Assembly (NCBI RefSeq): GCF_947623445.1
Contig: NC_135240.1
Coordinates: 11,594,001 to 11,658,000 of the forward strand
Direction: 5' to 3'
Source of the DNA: Clavelina lepadiformis
Lineage: Eukaryota; Chordata; Ascidiacea; Aplousobranchia; Clavelinidae
Length of the DNA: 64,000 nt
Shown: positions 1 through 12,975 of the stretch, one piece after another
How the letters are laid out: the number at the start of each line of letters is the position of its first letter
Position numbering within the stretch: position 1 is the stretch's first letter
Notes under the pieces: generated by a model
The model's input: only the letters and a program-made list of their open reading frames with translations
What the model was told of the DNA's origin: nothing
Databases searched by the model: none
Made by a program: the position numbers and the translations under genes

Positions 1-221
1 GTATAATCTGGTTATATTGGAGTTTCATTGAACGAACAAATCAAGATAGAACACTGTGACAGCAACAGCACAAAGACATGTTGCGGCGTTGAACGTAGAA
101 ACCAAAAGAGACTGAATGAATCAAAATGCACGCACAGTAAGAGGGAAGCATCGATTACGTCACGCAGTGTTATGCTTCGCTGATTCGATAGACGAGAATT
201 CTATGTCGTACACAATTTTAT
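1..221. repeat. Dispersed repeat, copy 1 (cut by left edge)
   Basis: This stretch is closely matched, in the same orientation, by 32900-33121. Both copies share a stretch reading ttgcggcgttgaacgta and the run cacgcagtgttatgcttcgc, with scattered substitutions and one or two single-base indels elsewhere. Similarity ends abruptly after about 221 bases, at cacaatttta here and cacaatctta in the second copy. Neither copy has a reading frame. The window starts exactly at the homology, so the true left end is not known. It is probably the end of a mobile element. Confidence 0.8.
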
Positions 222-2447
222 ATTATATTAAGTGATATATTTATCACAGACTTAAACATAAATTTGGCAAAAACGTAATTTTTCAGATTTGCAACTACAC
301 ATGCAATTTTTGGCACTTTTTCCTCCATGACTGACGATGAATGTAACATTATAGAAAAAAGGGGAAATGCAGACAGGGATGTAAAAAATGAAAGTTGGGC
401 AATATGGCAATATATTTTATAACCACCATCCTTTGGATGGTGAATGTTCTCTGGTCAAAGAGTCTTTTTCGAATGGCTTTATTTAATCCATGTAATTTCA
501 TTTACCTATATTGGTTCAACCTTTTACAACTACTCCACCTAGACATAGACAGGGGGTTGTACCTTCACCTGTTGTAAGAACGCCTTTTTTATGTTACACT
601 GATTATTCGCTATTGCATTGTCATGTAAAGACATTGCATTGTCCTCGTTAAAAACACAAACAAAGCACATGGTTATATGTTAAAAATGCTAACACTCCAT
701 TTTCAAAAAATTTTCTTCCTATTATACGTTTTCGAAAGCTACTTCTTTCACAATTCGTCTTGCGAAAATTCGATGCAATTTCTAACAAAATATTTCATTA
801 GTGTAAAACCATTAACATTACACATTCTTCCTCCAGTTCCCGTAAAAACATGTTTCATATATTTGAAATGCAATGCGCAGGCTATAGCCTATTGCATCTA
901 AATGTTTTGACCTATTTATCTGCAAGTAGAAACACATCATAAAAGAATGAAGCCCAACATTCTCAATCATAAGCTTGAATTAACTGAGTTTGTGTCAAAT
1001 TATTACAAAATTTTCGTTTTAATTTCTTTCCGAATGTTATAAGATGACATACCAAGGAATGTAAGCAAACCAGAAACCAATGGAATTTAGAATAAATTTA
1101 GCCCACTGTATGCTTTTACTATAATTTCAGTGTAACATGTTGTTGTGCTTAATTAAGTAATTTTGTTTAAAAGTAATTGAAACAACTTATGACGCGTAGG
1201 TAACATGCTTGCGCCATTCCTTCTACCGTATCATGACACAAATGACGCACTCTTTTTTTGAGCAAATCTCCCGGCACAATGTTGTAAGTGCAGCTACGCG
1301 TATACTATCACCTTAACATGGTTAACTGTCAACCGAAGTGAATGATAGAGTCGGCTATTGTTTCCTCACAATCAACTTCTAATGTTTCAATTCCAAGATG
1401 GCATGTAATGCTTCCTTGCCATAGGATGCTTGATCATCAGAGGTTTAGGTTATAAATCTTCGATTTCTTGGCTTATGGCCATAAGATACACAAAGAGCAT
1501 TTAAGTGTTTAAAAAAGAAACAGTTTTCAACGTTATAAATATCTTAACCAATTGGTTGTATTAAAAATGACGCAGTTATTAATAAACAGTAATTTTCGAA
1601 GGTTTTTTATAATGTAAGTACAAAAATAGAGCAGTAGCAAAGATGAATTGACAATTGACATTAATAAAGTAATTGCAAGTTTCTACTTAGTACTAAAAGT
1701 CAACTTTGTCTCTACCTTATCTACAATTGACATAATGTTAGCCTTTTAATAATCTACACGCAGTGAAATTCCAGCGCATATTAAGTCAGATTCGTATTTA
1801 TGATATCAATATGGCTTCGTTTCGTTTGAATGCTTAATGGAGGAACAATGCTGGCAAATTCGTTTGTTTTTTGGAGGAGTTAGGCTCGTAAATTTTCGAT
1901 TTCTTCACTCATCGCTGTAGTTTAAAAAAGGTGATTACACAGTTGGAGATAGGAATGCTTTGCCATGTCGTAAACACTCTCATTGTCGAAGCTAAATCAG
2001 CTTACCTCAGTAATCGTGAAAAGATATACAAATTTCAGGCTAGTTTCAACATTGCTGCGTCAATTGTACACTGCTTTTTTTCCCGCTTTCTCTTTAAAAA
2101 AACAAGTGAGGAAAAGGGCCTGGGACCAGTTTTTCACCCCTAGGGATTTAATTGACAGGCAATTTAACCTGTCCAGCGTAGAGTTCTACCTTAAGTGAAA
2201 ATCTGGCGTTGCAAGACACCATGATTCCCGGTTAAAGTGCCTTTCCTGTTTGCAAGTGACTGGGTAACTACAGAAATATATATACATAGAGGTCCAGTGT
2301 AAGTAGCATGCTCCTACTTTCATTATGTCATTGGAAATTTTGCTCCGTCATAATGACCAAAATTAAAAATGTAGTATGCAACTCCGTAGATAACATCAAG
2401 CTTCTAAGAGTACACATTACCATAAAAGTAATGTACAAAGTACATAC
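222..2447. other. Presumed last-intron sequence of MCTS1; no recognisable gene
   Basis: This AT-rich DNA lies 3' of the last MCTS1 exon I can see. I looked on the minus strand for the missing C-terminal exon of the PUA domain and did not find it, so it most likely lies beyond position 1. Two stretches (about 1440-1480 and 1880-1910) share a degraded motif around cgatttctt, which suggests an old local duplication. Short open frames here on either strand have no recognisable content. Confidence 0.5.
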
Positions 2448-4088
2448 CACAACAGAATTGTTTCCAATATCATTATTTAGTTTAGCGCCAGGAGAAGTGA
2501 GACCAGGACACATAATGTTTGCTCCACTCAAGACAAACTTAATTGCACCTCTGTCAACCTGCTGTCTGGGTAAGATGAAAGGATCTGCAATGAAACAAGC
2601 TTTTAATATCAATTTCAAAAATATTTTCATAAAAAAAGGATTAATTCAAATCACATTCCAACACTATATATTTAAAACAACTAAAATCATATGTGGCACA
2701 TTTTCTTACATTTGTGTAACAATCGCAAAGTTGGATACCAAGGGCTATCTCTTTGTTTAAAAAACAAGGTTTGGTTGCCAACAGTTAGAATTTCTATATG
2801 GTCATGGCTGTAAAAAAACAACATGAAAGCCATCAAAATACGAATATCCAAATATTTTTAATATTATTTGCCTGTACAGCCATTAAATTTCCAAGACAGA
2901 AATTATATTAACAAACCGACAGCCAATAATGGCTATAGTTGTTGCTATTCTAGTCCACACTGCCAACAATGAGTTATTTTATGTTTCTCATTTTACTAAT
3001 AAAGTTACAACCACAGGTTATCTTGTCGTTTCACACATAACAAACTTTCTTGATGAGAAAGATATAATTTTCAAAATAAAAATGAAGATACAAGAATATT
3101 TATTCACATTAATTTAAAATTGCAATACGTCAATAGCTTGTAATGACATAAGCAGTTATATTATATGAATAATGACATTGATACAGTTCATCATAACAGG
3201 GAAACAAGTGATTATCAAAAATTATCAGAGTTATCTCGTGCTTAACATGTTTGAATATCGACTGCACAAGCCAGGAAAAAATATACTTGTGGCGAATATA
3301 TTAACTTTAAAACTTATATATATTGAAACCAGTAAAAGTTTCTGAACAATTTTTTCATGGTTAACTGCTGAAATATTTGCTTGGCATCTGGGGCCAAAAT
3401 GCAAATCGGTCCTTGGCAGTCAATCTGTTATAGTATATACTCTAAATATACAATGTATAACATGAACTGTTTTAAAAATAATATGTATGCTGCAGAACAT
3501 AACTTACACTTACCACTTAATGATCTTTGCATTTTCTTTTTTTGGCCAAATTTCTTGCAAATATGATTCAATTTCTGGCATTTGTTCTATAACTGCTGCA
3601 CGTATTTGCCGTTGCACTGAACTTTTAATTTGGTTTGTTGAGGAAATATTTTCATTTTCATCGAACCTAGATTTATAAAATTCAAGCATGAGATTTTGTG
3701 ACAAGCGGGTTACAGCGCCTGCCGCATAAAAAGGCGACTTGAGTTTGGTTCCCAGTTGTGCTGTTGTTGTTACTTTTGGGCGATATATAAACGATACTTG
3801 CTCTAATTCAGTGGTATTGATAAACAGCTCCATATTACATAATAAAAAGAAGTATCAGTACATAGTAAAAAGAATCAAAAAGAGTTACCCATTGGAACAA
3901 GTACAAAAAATAAGCTTGGTAACCAGGGCTCTAGCAATGACAAATCATCACCAAGTTTACTCACAAACACTTTCCTCAATACAAGCATAAAAATTGTGAT
4001 ACCATAGTCATAATAGTCGAAGTATATTTTATAAAGTAAAAGTATGTCAATGATAATATGAGTCTGCAAATACTTACTTGCGAAACAT
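2448..4088 (-). CDS. MCTS1: MCTS1, re-initiation and ribosome-recycling factor (partial, 3' end off window)
   Basis: MCTS1 pairs with DENR in the cytoplasm and acts on 40S subunits in recycling and re-initiation. Four coding exons are visible: 4088-4078, 3666-3514, 2807-2710 and 2584-2448. They give 133 residues of an expected 180 or so. Phases join exactly ([45 protein letters not shown]). The PUA-domain core with [19 protein letters not shown], near residues 104-122, is diagnostic. The start is ATG 4088-4086 in an 11-nt exon with donor GTAAGT, equivalent to the MFKK start of vertebrate MCTS1. The last visible exon ends at a GTATGT donor. The remaining 45-50 residues are not in the window, so the final intron exceeds 2.4 kb. 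It is divergent from NDUFS3, 1.8 kb away. Confidence 0.93.
3381..3423. repeat. Short dispersed sequence in an MCTS1 intron, copy 1
   Basis: The ends ttggcatctggg and ccttggcagtcaa recur, with the same spacing but a different middle, at 24927-24970. This copy lies in the intron between the second and third MCTS1 exons. Its identity is unknown. Confidence 0.5.
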
Positions 4089-5892
4089 TATTGAGAAATT
4101 ATTTGCTTCTGTAACAATCTCCACAACTCTCAATTCCCAATACTGTATATACAAATAAAAGTCCCCTTCAATCTAGGCATTATTTCATAGCGTTTGCGTT
4201 GTTTGTACGGTTTTTAACACGTTTTCATGTTTTAATCTAAACAAATTATAGTAAAAAATTTTATTTTATTTGGTCGTAAAATGAAATTTATTTTTTTGTG
4301 TAAGATTAAATCTAATATTTAAATTATGTTTTTTAACTTTTTTAAATACATGAAATATTTCTACTGAAAAAAGGAATACCGGTAAATTCCCGAAGTTGAT
4401 GCTATGTAATTACTTGACCATTCATTGAAAAGCTAGCAGGGCTGCACATAGTGCTAAAATAGAAGGACCGACTTACAAATGCCTTTGGAATGGCGTTTCA
4501 TAAACTGGGATTCGATAGACAACAGGATAGACAAATTGTGTGCATAATCAATAGCCTAATTTTTGGGGACAGTATCCTAGGGTAGGCTAAACGATTTTAG
4601 TAATTTTTGTTGTGATAAATTGATAATAAATAATATTACACATTACACAATATAACCCAAGTACAACTGGGTATGTAGTTTATGTGCAATTGGGTATGTT
4701 AAGCAGTCTTTAACTTACAGTGTTCAGCACCACAAAAGCGTAATGATATGATGGCAGGCTTTTATTTCTACCAGCACTTCTACTTGAGCTGGGTAACAGC
4801 ATTTTCATAAGAGTGTCGCTACTCACTATTGGTTTCCCAATGAAAAAAGAAGCTCACTGTTTTTGACTCTATAGCTCCTATTTACTTTAATTATATGTTC
4901 ACTTTGGCGATTTTCAAAAACTAATCGCATTTGTTTGTTGCAAATTTGCATTGTAGAACTTGTGTCTATCTGTAGCCTATAAATATATATAGTGAAATTT
5001 TATGGAATCTGAATCTGAAGGCTTTTGTTTTGGTCATACCTGCCAGAAATGATGAACAGGCAAATATTATTCACTTTCAAAGCATATATTGCTTAAATTA
5101 TAAATACTTGGAAAAAAAATTATTGTAGATCCGTGCTTAATTTGTGAAAAGAGTGTCACTTTGAAGATGATTCTAAAAAGGAGCCCTTGTGCTGAGTTAC
5201 ATGCTTCTACTTGCACTTCCACTTGATCTTGAGACTCGTGTTTAAAATATTCTATCGTTTGAATGGATACCACATGGTTCAGTTGGTTCAATTGATAATC
5301 TTGAATAGCCCCACTACAAAGTGACAAACATGACTTAGCAACTAGTCCATCAGCAAGCTATAATGGAAGGTGCGGTACATGCACGCACGAGACTCATCAA
5401 TCTGCATGCCAAACTTTAAACGTTTAATCCGTTTTATTATTAACAAACATGGCAAAATTGGTAGTTTGAATGCCAATTTATAACATATGTATAAACAAAA
5501 AATTGGGTTTTGTGGCCATGTCTGACCTTTCATCATTATAGCATGACTGCATACTTAGTGAAAACTTTGGGTTTTTCCATGTTTTTCGTTAATAAGAAAA
5601 GGCCAATGTCTTGACTGGTGTATGTCGGTGAAGTAGACACTTTTTTTAAAAGTACTGGTTTGTATAAAAATATTTTTGTTGCAAAGTACCATATAAATTT
5701 TATCATAGCAATTTTAATTGGGCCAAATATCACATTTGAATGTAGAAGTCAAATGAAGGTCAAATGTTTACATACCATCTAATTAAAGTTTACTTCTGTT
5801 AGAGATTTACAACACATTTTTATTGTTAATTTTTAAAACCAATTAGGGTTGGGAAATGTGTTAGTGTTCATATAAGTTTGCAATAAAACAAG
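4089..5892. other. Intergenic, MCTS1/NDUFS3 divergent promoter region
   Basis: No gene is seen in these 1.8 kb. It separates two housekeeping genes transcribed away from each other, so both promoters should lie here. I see no convincing TATA box or tRNA. Open frames on the minus strand at 5067-5733 are AT-rich and lack domain content. Confidence 0.5.
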
Positions 5893-8884
5893 ATGTTCTT
5901 AGTTCGCTCTTGCACTCGTCTAGCTCGCAGTCGAGCAAGTTACTGTGCCCAAAGTAAGTCATTTAAAGGTGCTCAATGCTCATCTAGTTTTAATATTTGC
6001 TTGAAATTTTAACTTTATCTTGACTTTTCTTCGTATGGTTATTTTTTGAAATTGAAAGCTTTCTGGTGACTTTTATTATGTTGTTTTCTTTGGGCCTAGG
6101 TCATCTGCTTAAGGATGGCACAAAATTAAACAGCTTCAGCAAAAGTGATTATTCATCAGATGTTACTCCTCCCACAGATCAAATTCGTAAGTTTATAGTT
6201 TAATTCGATACGCTATACAAGCATAAGTTTTATTCTACTGTGAAAATATCATGCTTTTGCATTATTGTGTTGTTTTATGTAAATATTATTATCAAATTTG
6301 GACAATTTGATAATTGTAGTTGTATAATTCGACGAATTAGAGCAAAATGTCAGTAATTTTTATTGTAATCTAATTTGCAAATAATTGTGTACTCTAATTT
6401 TAATTCTATTTTAATTTTCGATTTTTTAAAAACACTAGTTTTTCCAATGGAGTTTTTTCGAAAGCGAAGCACGAGGCTCCTTCATGTAACAAAATAATAA
6501 CTATCGAAGTGTTATAGACCTATGTCACGCAGTCCATGCTGCACCAAGAAACTGGTGTTTTGCTGTTGCATGTCTACCAGACATATTATATGACATTTTC
6601 GATTGATGTATAATTTCGTCACAATGCTTATTCACTTGTACGCAGATAATCATATAATAACAATAGAATTATATGCGTATACAAATACAATGAAAAAGAT
6701 ATGGATTTTCTATATCTGATAAATATAATTCTAGTTTAAATTCTAGTTTGAGCAAATTCGTCAATTCTTATTCTAATCTAATTTATAAAAGCTTAGTCTG
6801 TTTTAATTCCAATGTAATTGCAAAAAGCTGAAAAACAACTAGTTGTCTAAGTTTGATTATATAGCGGTAAATATTAATATTGATATACCAGTACATAAAA
6901 CGTCACAATTATGTAATTGATGATTTTTATCTGTGATCATTCAAGGTAAAATATTTTTGAGCTAGCATGAAGACTTCCAAAGTTTTTTTTAGTGACAGAT
7001 CAAATTTAATTTCTGTTTGTAAATGTAATAAATATAATTCAAAATGTGCAGTATGTCATTTAATTTTCCCTGTTAGCTTTTTTCAGTAATTCTAAGTCTT
7101 GGATTTTTGTGTTATAGCTGCAGTGCGTGCTTCGTCTTCCATTGTAAGGCAAAAATTACTGGAGTTCGGAGATTATGTTGCTGAGTGTCTTCCAAAATAT
7201 GTACAGCAGGTATTCATGCCTTTTCAGAGTGCAACTTAGGGAATAATGAAACCTTTTGCGGATTTTTTACCTTTTGTGCCCATTTATATGTACAGCCTTT
7301 CACAAGCATTTATAAGCAATTTGTTGGTAAGTTACTTATTTAGGCCCATGTGTATGTTAATTAGTACTTATGTGTTTTTAAGGTACAATTGACATACACA
7401 AATGAGCTAGAAGTCATGATCGATCCTGAATATATTATTCCTGTAATTACATTTTTGAGAGACAATACGCTTTGTCAATTTACCAACCTCAGTGATTTGA
7501 CTGCAGTGGATGTTCCAACTCGTCCGTGCAGATTTGAGGTGCGGAAGTTCCCAGATAATTAGACATTGTTACGTGACTGTCTTAGTTTGGAAAGATATAT
7601 TTTGTGTTATTGATATTATTTTCTTTTCTTGATTAGATTGTTTGTACTTAGAGCCAGCGAAACCTACTCTGGGGCCCAATTTGGTACCTGTTAGGCTGTT
7701 AGTAGGGTACCATATAGCCACGCCTCATAATAGACAAAGACTCTTGTTATTTTATTCTTACTGTAGTCTAATACACCAAACAACCCTTAAAGATCCCTCA
7801 ATTTATCCCTCGAAATTTATCCCTCAATTCTTGACGACCAAAACAACCATCAACCTGCTCTGTTTGATCATCATTCTATTACATGTTCTTGACTTTGGTG
7901 AAAAGTCTTTAAAATTATTTTGTTTTGCAATCTGTTCTGTTTTGCGCATGTTGTTTATGCTTGAGTAAGTGCACGGGCCCAGTTTCAAAAAGTCAGTGAA
8001 ATCAGTGTAAAATTTGTGTAAAGGTTTGCAAAACCTTTCACCCAGAAAATGGATTTGAAAACTACACAATATTTAAATATCTCTTGCAATTTTTACCTTA
8101 GATTGTCTACAATTTTTTATCTATTCCATACAACCAGAGGATTCGTGTAAAAACATATACTAATGAACTAACTGCACTAGATTCAATCTGCGAGGTCCAT
8201 CCTGGTGCAAACTGGTATGAGCGCGAGGTTAGATTTTGCAATATTATTATGAATTATTCATTCACTGTCTTTTTTTTATTGCATGTTAAAATACTTGCAA
8301 ATGAAAACTTATGATAATCCTGAATTTTGATCAACATTTTTACCCTTTTAAAGTATTTATTTTGTCAGAAATTTTATGCTGCAGGTGTGGGATATGTATG
8401 GGGTATTCTTCAGAAATCATCCTGATTTGAGAAGAATTTTAACCGATTATGGGTTTGATGGCCATCCATTTAGAAAAGATTTTCCACTGACAGGATATTA
8501 TGAAGTAACTACGAGTTACAGTTTTTCTTGTAATTGTATGACTATTTATTTGCAAACTTGCCTTTGCCAATTGTTTTTATATTAAGTCCAAAAACGTTGG
8601 TTCTTTAAAAATATTAAGCTTGTCTTTAGCTTAATTATTATTTCTTTTTAAAATGGAAAAACATTCCATGTGTTTTTGAAATCAAAACTTCGTTCTATGT
8701 GATATTTTTCATTAAGATTCGGTTTGATGACGAGCAACAAAGAATTGTTCGAGATCCCGTTGAGTTGGCTCAAGAGTTCAGGAAGTTTGACTTGTCTAGT
8801 CCATGGGAAGTTTTTCCAAACTATCGTCAGACGCCTGAACTTCCAAGTCCACCTGAAGTTTCATCAGAAGAGGAAAAGAAATGA
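5893..8884 (+). CDS. NDUFS3: NDUFS3, 30-kDa core subunit of mitochondrial complex I
   Basis: This is a core peripheral-arm subunit of NADH:ubiquinone oxidoreductase (bacterial NuoC). Seven coding exons: 5893-5953, 6100-6186, 7118-7209, 7383-7538, 8102-8227, 8385-8504, 8717-8884. All phases agree and give 269 aa (human 264). Residues 1-20 ([20 protein letters not shown]) form an Arg-rich, acid-free mitochondrial presequence. The family signature runs from WYERE (residues 170-174) through [13 protein letters not shown] and [10 protein letters not shown] (to about 209). The C-terminal exon carries [13 protein letters not shown], and the protein ends in an acidic/Lys tail. AATAAA signals lie at 8889 and 8923. 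A preceding acaag/ATG could be a splice or trans-splice acceptor; this is uncertain. Confidence 0.97.
7634..8101 (+). other. Intron 4 of NDUFS3 with a false exon start
   Basis: At 7629-7641 the bases gattagattgttt mimic the genuine acceptor and first codons of exon 5 (ttag/attgtcta at 8098). In that frame a stop appears after four codons (I-V-C-T-stop). It is either chance or the relic of a small duplication. The rest of the interval is AT-rich intron with no gene. Confidence 0.4.
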
Positions 8885-8928
8885 ATTTAATAAATTAGTG
8901 TTGTTGCCAATTTGCTCTAAATAATAAA

Positions 8929-11900
8929 GCTACTATAACTTAAAAGTTAGTTGCTTTTGACTCCTGTTGTGGGTAAGGGTAGGTGTTTGCGTTTAATTAT
9001 AACGTTTCCTGCTACCACAGTCAGATAACAGTGTTGATCGTGACATCTGATTGCTTTTGATTCACTGAAGTAAGCATGCACAACGCAGGGAAAGAACATT
9101 ACCAGTGTAAATTACTCTAGCATGTAATATATAGCACGCACATTTACATTTCTACAATGGACAAAAAGTCAGCACTCGTCACTAATTTAATCTGGATCAA
9201 GTTCCAACTTGTAAACCTTTTTTAACGCTATAATGCGACATAAACACGAGGCGCATCGTAATTGGTAAATAGAAGAAATGGCTTTGGCAAACAATTGAAC
9301 ATAATCATTTATTTGAAGTGAAAATAAAAATAACGTATGTAAGTTGAAGTGCTAATTTTGAAACGTTTTTGTTAATTTTCATACTTCCGGTGCTGTATAG
9401 GCTACAATAAAAATTAGAGATTTTAAAAGAAATTTGAAGTTTTTCGTATAAATGCTGCAGACAGCCAAGTGTGTCGATTCCTTTACAGTCTGCGCTAACT
9501 GAGCGTAAGAATAAGGGCTAATTATGACAATTAGCACAAGTCCAGTTTTTAGAAGCATATTCTTTAATTACGAACATAATCTCATTAAATGCTTAACAAA
9601 GGAATTATTTTCATAGATGAAAATGCTTCAACCCTCTTGTGTTGTCCTTAGTTTTTAAGCAAGGAGTAAAGTCGTCTACAGAGTAGAGCCAATTAATATT
9701 ATGGCAATTAACTCCACGCGCGACCAAGCTCTGTGATAAGCCAATATTACAATACTCCGAGCATGAAAATGACTTTTCAAAATTGTGTATTGTCATTGTA
9801 AAGCGTAAAAGATATTAACACCGCTTCTAAAATTCTGTTGTATAATAAAGTAAAATAATAAATTGGTACTTTAGGAAAAATGGTCATCTGCGTTGCAGCC
9901 AATCTATTGCTACTGTAGTTCTATAGAGAATTTCAGTTTATTTTATCCGTAATGTTGTTTCCATATGTACACGCATCACTCGTATTTTATTTACTTTCGA
10001 GTAGCGGAGCGGAAATTGTAGCAATTTTGCGGTAACGACAATTTTAGCAATGATTTATTATTGTAGTGTTTCGAACAACAATATAATATTTCTTGACCGC
10101 GTAAGCAACTCATCCAATGAGTCATTACAGCCCTTTCTTTGCTAACCCTACTAACTCAGGTTGCTGCAAACCAATGGATGCTAACAGGGTGGCGCGAAAT
10201 CGAGGGGAATTCCCCAGATTTTTGTCTCGAGACAATTCGTAGGGAAAAATATAAACTGACTGTAATGCATTTTAAATGAGATTTAGCGCACAGCTTTCAG
10301 AAAATATAACCAAAAATTGTATTACGGTCCTCTACCATAGTAATAACCAAATATATTTTAAAAGGTGTAGTTTTCTATCATTCCAAAATACCGCAATGCT
10401 ATTGCAACACAAAATTAACCGACAAATTTGCAATGATGTGAATGTTAACATTACCAGTAATTTTTTAGTAGTAGTTGATAAGGCCTGCTATGGTTCTAAA
10501 AATAACAACTTTTTGTCAGTTTAGGGCAAGCCAGACTATTCAGATTGTCATAATAACCACTAAAATTGGGAAACAGCGGTTGCTGAGCCGTATAGGGTCA
10601 TTTTTTCATTTCCTTTTTTAGGCGATCCTTAAAAATCTTTTTTGTTTTTTACAAACAGTTTTTGCGACACTGACTAGCTTTTACCATTAAAACATATTAC
10701 TGCGTACAAGCCAACCACCTACAAAATTCTGACAATCACCATTGTGACATATCTTTTCTCAACCCCAAAGTCTCTCTAATAAATTTCTTTAATCTTTGCT
10801 AAACCCTGTAGTTGGATAGATACGGTATGACTGCACAGCCCGAAGAAGTTCAGTTATTGCCTAGATGTTTTAAATCTCTTGATTTCAGCACAGCCTCCAC
10901 TAGCTGAAGTTTTCCACCCAGATTTGTTCCACTGATGATGGATGCGAAAAGGATAATTAACGCGCTATCTCCCTAGCTCTCTTTCTCTACTTCAAATTAC
11001 CTGCCTGTCACCATTAAACGTAAGGAGAAATAATTCGGTTTCCGAATGTAACGAATCTGATGATGACAATATTTGTATAGTTTGTTTTAAACATTTTAGA
11101 GATAGTCCATCCGGAAAGCAGAGCTGTGTTATGATTGTAAACGCTGGGCTCATGATACCTGTGCACTCGGTTTCCCTATATCAACATAAACCACAACTGT
11201 GGTGAAGATTGAGTTTCTTCGTGTTTCTGCATTATTTAAGATTTCAAAGTTGGTAAATACAAATAATGTATCCGTATTTTTTGCAAAGATTGTTTTCTTT
11301 TTTATGTATAAGTGGTTGATATCACCCAAGTGAAGCCAAGATTCATGTGACACCGGACACAGAAAATTTCATCTTGTAGACAACGTAGTTTGAACCGTGT
11401 CCTGAAAGTTTTTTGTGAAACATGGCAGTGTTATAAATGCAACGCGCAAATAGTTGATGTTTTCATAATCTACCAGTTTTTCTGAGAGTGACAGGTGCTG
11501 TTCTCCCCAAAGTGACGTCTGACTTAAACCAAAAGCCTAGTCTCTACATATCGGTATCAAACAAACTATACCGAATGCAAGGTTTATTCAACGTTAAATT
11601 GTAACAATATCAACATGATGTTGAGAGTCAGAAATCATCTTGAACGTTCACCTGACAAAAAAAGGCCATTATACGAACGGAAATTCTATGAAGCTCATTT
11701 CAGTCACCAACTTACTCAGGGTTTTGCAGTCGCCTGGAGTCAACAACAATTAGGCCTTAGTTATGTCTGGTCTTTTTATATGTCAAAGTTAGTACCGGTA
11801 TAATTACCAAACACTTTCTACGAATTTTCAAACAATTACAATATCATGTTAACCGACAATTTGTTGTTTCTAATTTCATATCATGGTGTGTTGTTTCGTA

Positions 11901-12680
11901 TTTACCTTCGATTTCCATGAGAACAGATTGGCTTAGGCTTAAATCTTCTTAAATGGGGCTTGGCTTGGTCCAGGGGACCTGGAAAATGATAAAAACATAA
12001 CATATTGAAATATAATGACTTCAGTGCACCTAGCCACATTGATTGGCAAAAATATACTAAGAGAAGTAAGCATGAAACACTGATTCCGTCATTGGTCCAC
12101 ATCACATTGTTTAACACCAACGTTTCTTCACTTACGCGCCTCCACTAACAGTGGTTATTGCAGCGATCATTTAGATTTAGACCTACGTTTAAGACGCATC
12201 CTAAAAAAATTTTGATTAACCAACCTAAACTGATTGACGTTACAATCCCTTCCACCCCGAAGAATTCTGTATTAAGCAGAAAACAAATTTCGTATTAGGA
12301 AAGAAATGCTACTTTATTCAAGGGACTTTTTATACTCAGCATTCGTGCCGTTTCGAAGACTGCACAGTTAACAGTGCACACAGTAGACGAAAAACATAGC
12401 ATTGTTAAGCTACTGCGAGGGTGCGTAATAGGCCTACATCGATGCATCGACCGGTCGATTGCAAAGCTTCTTCAAGCCGATTTCACATCATTCAAAACAT
12501 ATTTAAGTAGCCTATTTAAATATAACCAATTTTTTAATTATTTTTCAAACAATTTTTCATCTTTCGGTACAAGGAAGCAGTTCTGTTATTGAAATCTTAT
12601 TGTCAGCCTACTATCAAAATTACAAGTTTTTGAGTATACTTATTACTCACGCAACTTCGAAAGCAAGCGCTCCCAGTTGA
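8929..12680. other. Intergenic, no recognisable gene
   Basis: This stretch lies between the NDUFS3 polyadenylation region and the minisatellite. I saw no homologous exons on either strand. Open frames such as 10276-10524 (+) and 11615-11803 (+) have no domain features. A minus-strand segment around 11917-11985 has a pyrimidine-rich acceptor and a possible donor but no recognisable peptide. Confidence 0.4.
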
Positions 12681-12683
12681 CCT

Positions 12684-12975
12684 CCGCTCCCGCTGTCTTC
12701 ACCGCTACCGCTGTCTTCAACGCTCCCACTGTCTTCTCCGCTCCCACTTTCTTCAACGCTCCCACTGTCTTCTCCGCTCCCACTTTCTTCAACGCTCCCA
12801 CTGTCTTCTCCGCTCCCGCTGTCTTCTCCCCTCCCGCTTTCTTCACCGCTCCCACTTTCTTCACCGCTCCCACTTTCTTCAACGCTCCCGTTGTCTTCTC
12901 CGCTCCCGCTTTCTTCACCGTTCCCACTTTCTTCAACGCTCCCACTCTCTTTTCCTTTGCCGCTTTCTTCAGCGT
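12684..12975. repeat. 18-bp minisatellite, about 16 units, open in both directions
   Basis: The plus strand repeats units like cttcaacgctcccactgt and cttctccgctcccactgt with substitutions at fixed positions. Because 18 is a multiple of three, frames stay open on both strands. The minus strand (12999-12643) would encode a basic hexapeptide repeat of GALKKV, GAEKTV and GAVKKA types; the plus strand would encode an Ala/Pro/Phe-rich one. The minus frame has no in-frame ATG upstream before a stop near 13039. It could be a low-complexity exon or simply a satellite; the sequence does not decide. Confidence 0.85.

Noticed and set aside
2308..2760. 150-codon open frame on plus
   Set aside because: It lies antisense across two genuine MCTS1 exons on the minus strand and has no motif; it is open by chance.
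11917..11985. Minus-strand segment with acceptor- and donor-like borders
   Set aside because: Only one of three frames is open, the peptide is not recognisable and no companion exons were found.
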